Part shown: positions 57,543 to 64,000 of the stretch, piece after piece | Numbering within the stretch: position 1 is the first letter of the stretch | How the letters are laid out: each line of letters opens with the position of its first letter | Assembly (NCBI GenBank): GCA_028023455.1 | Contig: JAQFVV010000056.1 | Coordinates: 2,232,001-2,296,000, forward strand | Reading direction: 5' to 3' | DNA: 64,000 nucleotides | DNA from: Epiperipatus broadwayi | Taxonomy: Eukaryota; Onychophora; Udeonychophora; Euonychophora; Peripatidae | Notes under the pieces: generated by a model | Told to the model about the DNA's origin: nothing | Database searches by the model: none | The model's input: the letters and a program-made list of their open reading frames with translations, nothing else | Made by a program: the position numbers and the translations under genes

Positions 57543-60215
57543 GGTCCACCTGTGTTTGTTTTCCGCTTTAAGTTTTTCGCTTCTTTGTTGATCATTTTCT
57601 TTTTGCTCACAGTGAATTTTCCTCTGGTTCTTTGATTACCGAGGTGTTTATATCACTTATTGGCTGTTGATCCATTTTTCTTGATTTGGATCTTGTCCAC
57701 ATTAAAAGCACAGTATAAATATTCTTTATTCAGGAGTTAAGGAATACCTATATCTATTTATATTTGGTATATATATAGTTTTTAGTTACTGATCAGTTAA
57801 ATACAGAATCGGTAATATCGGATATTTATTTTTATTATCAAATTATTCTTTAACTTTTTGTCTTATTTTTAGATATGCAGTACACTGCGCACCTAACTCT
57901 GCCCTATTCTATTCGCTGATTAGTTGTCTTTTCTACACCTGTTCCACTTATTCTGCTTTTTTTTTACCTACATCTATTTAACCTTATTTATCAACAAAAA
58001 CGAAAATCAAGTTTAACATACGAAACTTTATTTCATTACATTCGTATTCAGCACTCTACTTTATTTTACTTACTTTTTTTTAAAACAAAACAAATTCAAC
58101 TATAAGTTATTTTAAATCATTAGGAAACTTTAATTCGTTATACCCATATTTAATTTCTTATTTTATTTAACCGTTTTTTAAAATAACAACAACAACAAAA
58201 AAAAAACAACAAATTGTACTATACGTTATTTTAAATCATTACTTTTATTTGTAAACTATGTACCGAAATCCTCCAACCATTTATATACGCATATATACAG
58301 CGTGTGATCCACTTTTCCTCACTCATTCGTTTAATAATTTTTCTATACTTTATTTTTATTTCAATTGCACATGTTGACTCCAGTTTTAACTCAGAGTAAA
58401 TGGCAACTTTACTTATCTAATAAAAGGTTAGCGACTCAGTTTAAAGTGAAAATTGTTAAGCAATTATTAAGATAAAGAAATCTGTATTCTATATATATAA
58501 AAATATCAAACTTCAATATAGTACATGTATAATTATTTAAAACAAATTCTAAGTCTATTTTACTTATACAGTATACTTATAGAATACAGTGTGTGCATTT
58601 GATTTATTGCTAACAATTTGAATCATAAACATATCTTAAATATCTGTCGCTACAAAGAATAAAACTCATTTGGATCTGCGATTACTGAGTAATATATTTT
58701 AAATTATCTAAGAATATCTTAAAAAAAAAATAGAGCAAACCAAGCGTGTTACGGCCTGCTAATTACACTATATATTTTAAAAAATAACAAACAACTAATG
58801 ATCGAATTTTATATATCTTCTCTTATATATAGTCAACATTTTATTTAGTTTTTACTTACACCTACATTAAGTTTATTGTACTGGATGAACACTTTGGATT
58901 CACATATACTGATCACAAGGGCGCAACTAGTCCAAAAATCGGAATGAAACATTTATTTTAAGGGTAGACAGGATATACGAATCCGAATGCACTGGACTAG
59001 CTCAATCAAGCAAATGAGATCTTATGTTTTGTTCAGAGATTTGGAAAGGTAGCCACAAACAAAATCAACTAAGTAAAAAGGAATAAATAATTTTATTATG
59101 GGTATGATTAAATAAACATTTTAAATAATAAGCTTTAAAACACACTTAAAATGTACTACTTGTACATTCGTCAAAATTAAAATATTTCTCTTTTTTTTAA
59201 ACACTGTTTAGAAATGATTTCTGTGCATTGTATAACTATAGTAGAAAGAGTGCAAAATACAGACAGTAGCAGAAGTCTTGGTAAGTATTCAGTGATCTCA
59301 TTTAAAAAAGGGTGGTTTAGCTTCTTGCTTATAACCCATAGTTAGGAAAAGAATAAATCTCCGTATTTGAGAGCTTATGTCGAAGCAGGAGAAATGCAAA
59401 TATGGCTTCCGAAACAGTAACTTTAAGAAACAAAACAGGGCATTGAAAGATATTACTTTCAATCTATTGACCTCCCTCCCAGTGAGACAGGGTAGGAGCT
59501 CATGATCTACCTATAGAGTTAAAATGATTGTACATGCCCCTAATAAACGAATTGGAAGCTCGAAGGAATAAAACTAACGACTTACATTTCGTAATAATCT
59601 ATTATAAATAATTATAGTTTCTCGACATAAGTAGAACTAATAATAAAATGGGTCATGAGCCAGAAAGTTATTAAAATAGTCTGTAATATCCAACTAATAA
59701 TAAAATGGGTCATGAGACAGAAAGTTATTAAAATAGTCTGTAATATCCAGACTGCTTTCTATAATAAAAAGGAATGTGAGATTATAAATAAAACTATACT
59801 ATCTTAATTACTAAGACTTAAATGGGACATACAGTATAGGTTTGAAACTAGCACTCATAAAAAAAAATCAAACCCACAGAAACGAAATACATAAGATAAA
59901 ATTTGAAACACATTTACATTTAAAAAAAGAAATCAAATTTGAGACAAAATTATTTAAATTGTATGAACATAAGGTACCTTAATAATTTAGTTAAACGCTA
60001 ATGCACTAGACTTCTTGAATATGTTCCGTTGATCAGGATTCACTGATGGTAGGCTTGGGGGAGTCGGTTAGTGGTTTCTTTGTAATTGGTCCTTATAGCA
60101 TTATAGGCAGTTAATGGAGACACAAGGAGTCTGAACCTGTCTTGGCGAGAAGCTTAGCACATCATGGTAGGAGAAAATATCCTTGCTGTACGTTTAGCAT
60201 TCATTCTAAATAGAA
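57543..60215. other. AT-rich stretch, no gene
   Basis: 57543-57700 is probably the leader of the gag remnant. The rest holds A/T runs and a 57-bp tandem duplication near 59636. No gene seen. Confidence 0.5.
59636..59749. repeat. 57-bp tandem duplication
   Basis: AACTAATAATAAAATGGGTC at 59636 recurs at 59693, with one difference (GAGCCAG / GAGACAG) up to TCTGTAATATCC. Confidence 0.9.
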
Positions 60216-60410
60216 TTGCCGGATCGGCTTTGCTTTCAGAATATGCAGGAATTGTTCTTTCCTAGTTTTGCAGGAATAGTTTGTCTAAGTTTCTCTCAGA
60301 ATTTGTGCCAGTATCAGAGTTTGTGCAATTCTCTTTCAGAGTTGGTGTCTGTATCTCCTAGAGTTGTTGCAAGTATCCCAGAGTTATTGAAAGATAATAC
60401 AATGGCCTGA
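60216..60410. repeat. Degenerate ~20-23-bp tandem repeat
   Basis: Successive stretches such as AGTTTGTGCAATTCTCTTTC, AGTTGGTGTCTGTATCTCCT and AGTTGTTGCAAGTATCCC share a pattern AGTT.GTG...GTATC.C. The 64-codon plus-strand frame across it (repeated SLSEL/SFSQN-like peptides) is likely a by-product of the repeat. Confidence 0.5.
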
Positions 60411-60989
60411 TTAAGCTTTTTATAGCTGAATCATATCTCATATCTGAACCAATTACAAAACTTTTTTTTTAATTAAAATTTATAAAATTCTCCATCTAGC
60501 TAACAATAGTTATCTAATTAACGAAAATAAATTGCCTTTTACAGATCTAGGAATTAACTAATGAAAAATTCTTTTCTTTGTTTTCTTTCTTTTTAATTAT
60601 ACTTATTAATCTAAATCCCAAATGTGAAAAGCAATCTATTTATACAATTTACTTTTACATAAGTATAAAAAAAACTAATCTTAGTCTCCTTTTTTTTTTT
60701 AAAAGCAAAAACCAAATATGGCTGTGGTATTAACATCTAATTCCCATGTACATACATATATATATTTGTACAAGCATAAATAAAAAACAACAACAAAACT
60801 TACTCAAGTTTTATAAGGAAAATCGAACATTTATAAATTTATTTTTAGCCCTGTAACATTTCACGGTGTTTTTAAGCATCCATTACATTATATAGACATA
60901 CAGCATGTAATTTGTTTTTACCATAATTTATATAATTCAACTTGTTCTTTCCTCAATTGTACCTCTTATATTTAAACCATGTTTGCGCC

Positions 60990-61255
60990 AGTTTTACTAT
61001 ACTGGACCATACTTCTTTGCTCCTAATCTTGCACTGAGTATCAAGTGATCAAGTTTTAACAGGGAAAGAAATGGATACCAATTTAGCCAATTGTCTACTC
61101 ATATATATTAGTACTTCCAGCTAAACTTATAGAAAGAGTGAATTGACAGGACTCTGCCAATTAAATACCCTTTAGTCAATATCCTCGAATGCCCGAATGT
61201 TTAGGACCTATTGTAAGCACACATCTTTGAAAAGTCTATTCGCAAATAGCTTGCT
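60990..61255 (+). pseudogene. Second copy of the gypsy-like fragment at 49930
   Basis: Direct-orientation copy of 49930-50205 (ACTGGACCATACTT, GAAAGAAATGGATACCAATT, GAATGTTTAGGACCTATT), ending near AAATAGCTTGC. No open frame. It lies 11 kb from the first copy. Confidence 0.7.
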
Positions 61256-61301
61256 TGAGGAGCTTGTTTTAGATTTATTTTGTTTAAATTGAATCTTGAA
61301 A

Positions 61302-61806
61302 TCATCCTTCTGGAGGTTGTTCTATTTGAGATAAATTTAAAATCATCAAAAATGGGTACTTCCGTGAAGTGCCCTGTTTATTATCAAAATTCTCAGTAAT
61401 TTTTACCATAACCTCTGATGGTCTATTTTCTTTCATACCTTGCTTAATTTTTGAGGAATTTTCTTGAGTTTTGGACATTATATGTAGATGACTATCTATT
61501 ATTGAAGTGTCTTCTTGATTTTGCATTAATTTGACTTTTTTATTTGTATTCTTTATGTCTTCTTGCAAATCTTCCGTAATGTCAGATTGAAACTGATTTT
61601 TATTCAAAGATTTTTCAATTATACTTTTTCTTTCTTGCTTTGGTTGTATTTTTGGGGTAATATATTCTTTTGTATCATATTTTTTGACTCCTTAAGTGAT
61701 TTTTGAAAACTACTAGGATTTTTAGTCTCTATCTTCTTGCCTTTCAAGTTTAATATTGGCTTGTTCTCATTGACTTGAGAATTTTTTCCAGCATCCATTT
61801 TAGATT
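61302..61806 (-). pseudogene. LINE ORF1 N-terminal-like fragment
   Basis: A minus-strand start near 61797 (MDAGKNSQVNENKPILNLKG) and, after a stop, a 101-codon frame (61607-61302) rich in Lys, Asn, Gln, Ser and Glu (EDIKNTNKKVKLMQNQED). The composition is like the ORF1 N-terminal fragment at 3514-3850; no folded domain is recognised. Assignment to the LINE family is tentative and rests on neighbours. Confidence 0.35.
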
Positions 61807-62067
61807 CTGCCGTTAGTAATTGCAGTTTACAATTTTACTTTGTACACTTTAATTATTTAAAATATATTTTTAAACACTATAAGATATTAAAGCCAAGGTT
61901 CTTACCTTGTTTAGTAGAAAAAAGTAAACCACACTATATATTAGAATAAATAAATTTCTATAAGTTTAAGATCACAATCTGCACTACAACTGTATTCTAT
62001 GCACCACCACACAGAGCTGAACTATGAATATTTGTTTTTGAAAAATAAATAATGTGTGGTTTAAATT

Positions 62068-62150
62068 TATTTATCCATGAACAATATAGCTTTAACTCTA
62101 GCAATAGAATTTAATCCTCTGACATTAATTACTTTAATTTTAAGTAGCAT
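62068..62150 (-). pseudogene. LINE ORF2 start (EEP), third copy
   Basis: A minus-strand ATG at about 62150 reads KIKVINVRGLNSIARVKAIL, then stops after ~27 codons. 'NVRGLNS' is the EEP opening motif also found at 1099-1118 and 40790-40815. As there, the rest of ORF2 is missing. Confidence 0.6.
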
Positions 62151-62611
62151 ATTTAAATTGATATATAGAGAAGATTTTGTATAATAATAATTACTTTTGC
62201 GATACTTTACAATGTACTAGAGAATGTAGTACTCCGAATGTTTTATTCTATTTTATTTGTAAATGATTTGTCTCTAGGTATTGTATTGTCTTTCATTGCT
62301 GATTTTTCTTTTAATTTTAATTTCTTTTTTAGTATTTGTTTCATCCTGTGTTTTGTAAGTTTGAATATTATTATTATTTATTTTTGTTGTAGGACTTTTT
62401 TAATTTTTTTATTTTGACTGTGTTCATTTTCATTCATTGTGGAGTCAGAGAGTTCATTTGCTGTTAAGTTTATTGCATTCAAATCACTGATCTGTTTTTG
62501 AATATTGAGAATTTTTATTTAAAAAGTTATTATTATTTTTCTGTATTAATTTTTGATCTATAGTTAATTTTGGATCAGATTTGGTTTTAATATGTTAAAT
62601 GTGGAGTCTAT
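62151..62611 (-). pseudogene. Possible ORF1 remnant upstream of the third ORF2 start
   Basis: Minus-strand pieces are Lys/Asn/Thr-rich (NENEHSQNKKIKK, ETNTKKEIKIKRKISNER). Position and composition fit a LINE ORF1, but no domain is recognised. Confidence 0.3.
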
Positions 62612-64000
62612 TGTACCGGTCGAAATCCACCACCACCGCAAGTCAAATCTGATTCAAACTCAGGCGGTTCAAAACTGAATTCAAACCCAACCCAACAGCT
62701 CAGATAGCAGAAATCGACGGCACAGTGCTATGCGCCAAGAACTAGCTCCACGGTTGGTGAGGACTAGAGACCCTTGCACTGACAAGAATATCTAATAATT
62801 AATTACTTTGAATACTTTTTAAATCAAATCATATGTATGTTCGGGTTGCCAACACAGATAGCGGGTATGAACATTTAAATAATTATAAAAAGAATGATGA
62901 ACTAAGAAACCAAGTATGTTAGAAATATTTAATAATAATAATAATTTGTTTTGTTCAATCAAATATAGATTGCATTAGTTACCTCTAGTCTTTAAAAGAA
63001 TTTATAAATATAATAAGAGTGGCGGTCCTTATCATATGCCAACAAGAATTACACAACATGGGATTCTATGTCTATGCCCCCAACGAGAAATATAAAGGCA
63101 GATAAAGGTATTCATTAAGAACGGAAATGATTGTTCTAATTTTATTACGGTGGAATGTGAGATTTATTTTCACATTCGGAAATCTATTCATGAAGAGCAA
63201 AACGTATTTTAAGGCATAACTTTAATCTTGATTTGAAAACGGATTTAAACTAAATATATTTGAGAATTGGTTCGACTTTAATTTAAATCACTTCATCACG
63301 AATTACGAGCGCGGAGCGGGTTTTACCGGAACAAAGATGCAATGGTACTGACGAATTACAAGGCAGCGAGTAAAATTGAAAGATGATCGCTAGTCGATGA
63401 TCGAAGTCCTATGGCGGCTTGCATTTGGCAAGTCTTACGCCCTTTGACTAATGAATAGGAAAGGAAGTACTTTCTTCCTCGAGAAATCTAAATAAGAGAA
63501 TATGATCACCGACCAGCCTAACGGAGCGGAAGATGGCCCTACGTCAGCAACGTTTGATGATGATGACTTGATAGTCATCGTTGAAAAATAAAACCCATGT
63601 AGAATGCTCTACGTGATGACTTGACCAATTAATTAAAGTCAAACGAGCTTTTATCGAACTATTTTAAAACATTTATAAACTATATTAGTTATGCCCTAAT
63701 ACCGTGCCCTTCCTGAATATTAATATAAAATAACAAAAGTGGAATTAAAATACATTTAACCCTTTATCGACCTTTTTGCAAAACATTTTAAATATATATA
63801 TATGGATAAATAAATCAATATTAGTGAAGCAAGAAATAACATTTTAACATTACGTGAGTATATAAACACTTGTAACTTAGGAGCTGGGGACATAGGTGAA
63901 AAACGGAGCAAATAAAGCTAATTATAAAAATAGTAAACGTATAATATTTTCTTTCGACTCGATGATTAATAGAACTTATAAATTTAGTTCTAATGGGCGA
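62612..64000. mobile_element. Possible LTR running off the right edge
   Basis: Begins TGTACCGGTCGAAATCCACC directly after CTAT. The start resembles the LTR at 52839 (AACGGTCGACGAACCTCC), with a similar GC-rich first 200 bp, AT-rich middle, and GC-richer part at 63290-63640. The end is not in the window, so target duplication cannot be checked. No gene inside. Confidence 0.35.

Noticed and set aside
62612-62800. tRNA gene or tRNA-derived SINE in the GC-rich block
   Set aside because: No A-box/B-box pair or cloverleaf could be traced; LTR start is a better, though weak, explanation.

Overview
This window is AT-rich eukaryotic DNA, most likely from an invertebrate animal. It carries no operons, no rRNA or tRNA gene I can recognise, and almost no long open frames. 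The recognisable coding DNA comes from animal-type retroelements and DNA transposons: Ty3/gypsy, RTE LINE, L1/Tx1-like LINE, a Penelope-like element with a GIY-YIG nuclease, a probable piggyBac remnant, a foldback element and a TIR element. The species cannot be fixed from the sequence. No intact host gene with clear exons was found.

Layout. 1.0-3.9 kb holds a decayed 5' piece of an L1/Tx1-like LINE (minus strand). 4.1-5.2 kb is a foldback element. 6.9-7.6 kb is the 3' end of an RTE-type LINE. 7.6-13.4 kb is AT-rich with no supported gene. 13.5-17.8 kb is a decayed Ty3/gypsy element (minus strand; gag, protease, RT, RNase H, integrase all traceable). 17.8-39.5 kb is the most unusual part, a tandem array of a roughly 3.5-kb unit (U1-U5). 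Each complete unit has two minus-strand genes. Gene B is a gag-like coiled-coil ORF beginning with an LRSG motif. Gene A is a B-box zinc finger plus coiled-coil protein resembling the middle of TRIM proteins. A near-perfect ~120-bp palindrome lies just upstream of every gene A start. U1 and U2 are also preceded by a ~0.95-kb block; in the second copy this block is split by a clean 1.82-kb solo LTR with a 4-bp target duplication.

39.5-43.0 kb is a second 5' LINE fragment (ORF1 with a zinc knuckle, ORF2 endonuclease, two tandem ~220-bp monomers upstream). 43.5-46.3 kb is a Penelope-like element with flanking partial direct repeats (pseudo-LTRs) and a decayed hammerhead-like fold. 47.9-48.3 kb is a piggyBac-like N-terminal fragment. 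48.7-50.4 kb (plus strand) and 56.4-57.5 kb (minus strand) are gypsy gag remnants. 52.2-55.4 kb is a TIR element that was itself entered by a second solo LTR. 60.9-62.6 kb repeats a gypsy fragment and further LINE 5' pieces, and an LTR-like segment runs off the right edge.

In the array, gene B carries the same two frame breaks in every unit, whereas most gene A lesions are private to single units. Gene B therefore seems to have been broken before amplification while gene A was still largely open. The only uninterrupted gene A (U3) has lost one B-box cysteine. The genes do not form a pathway; the window is a mosaic of nested repeats with one tandemly amplified chimeric unit.
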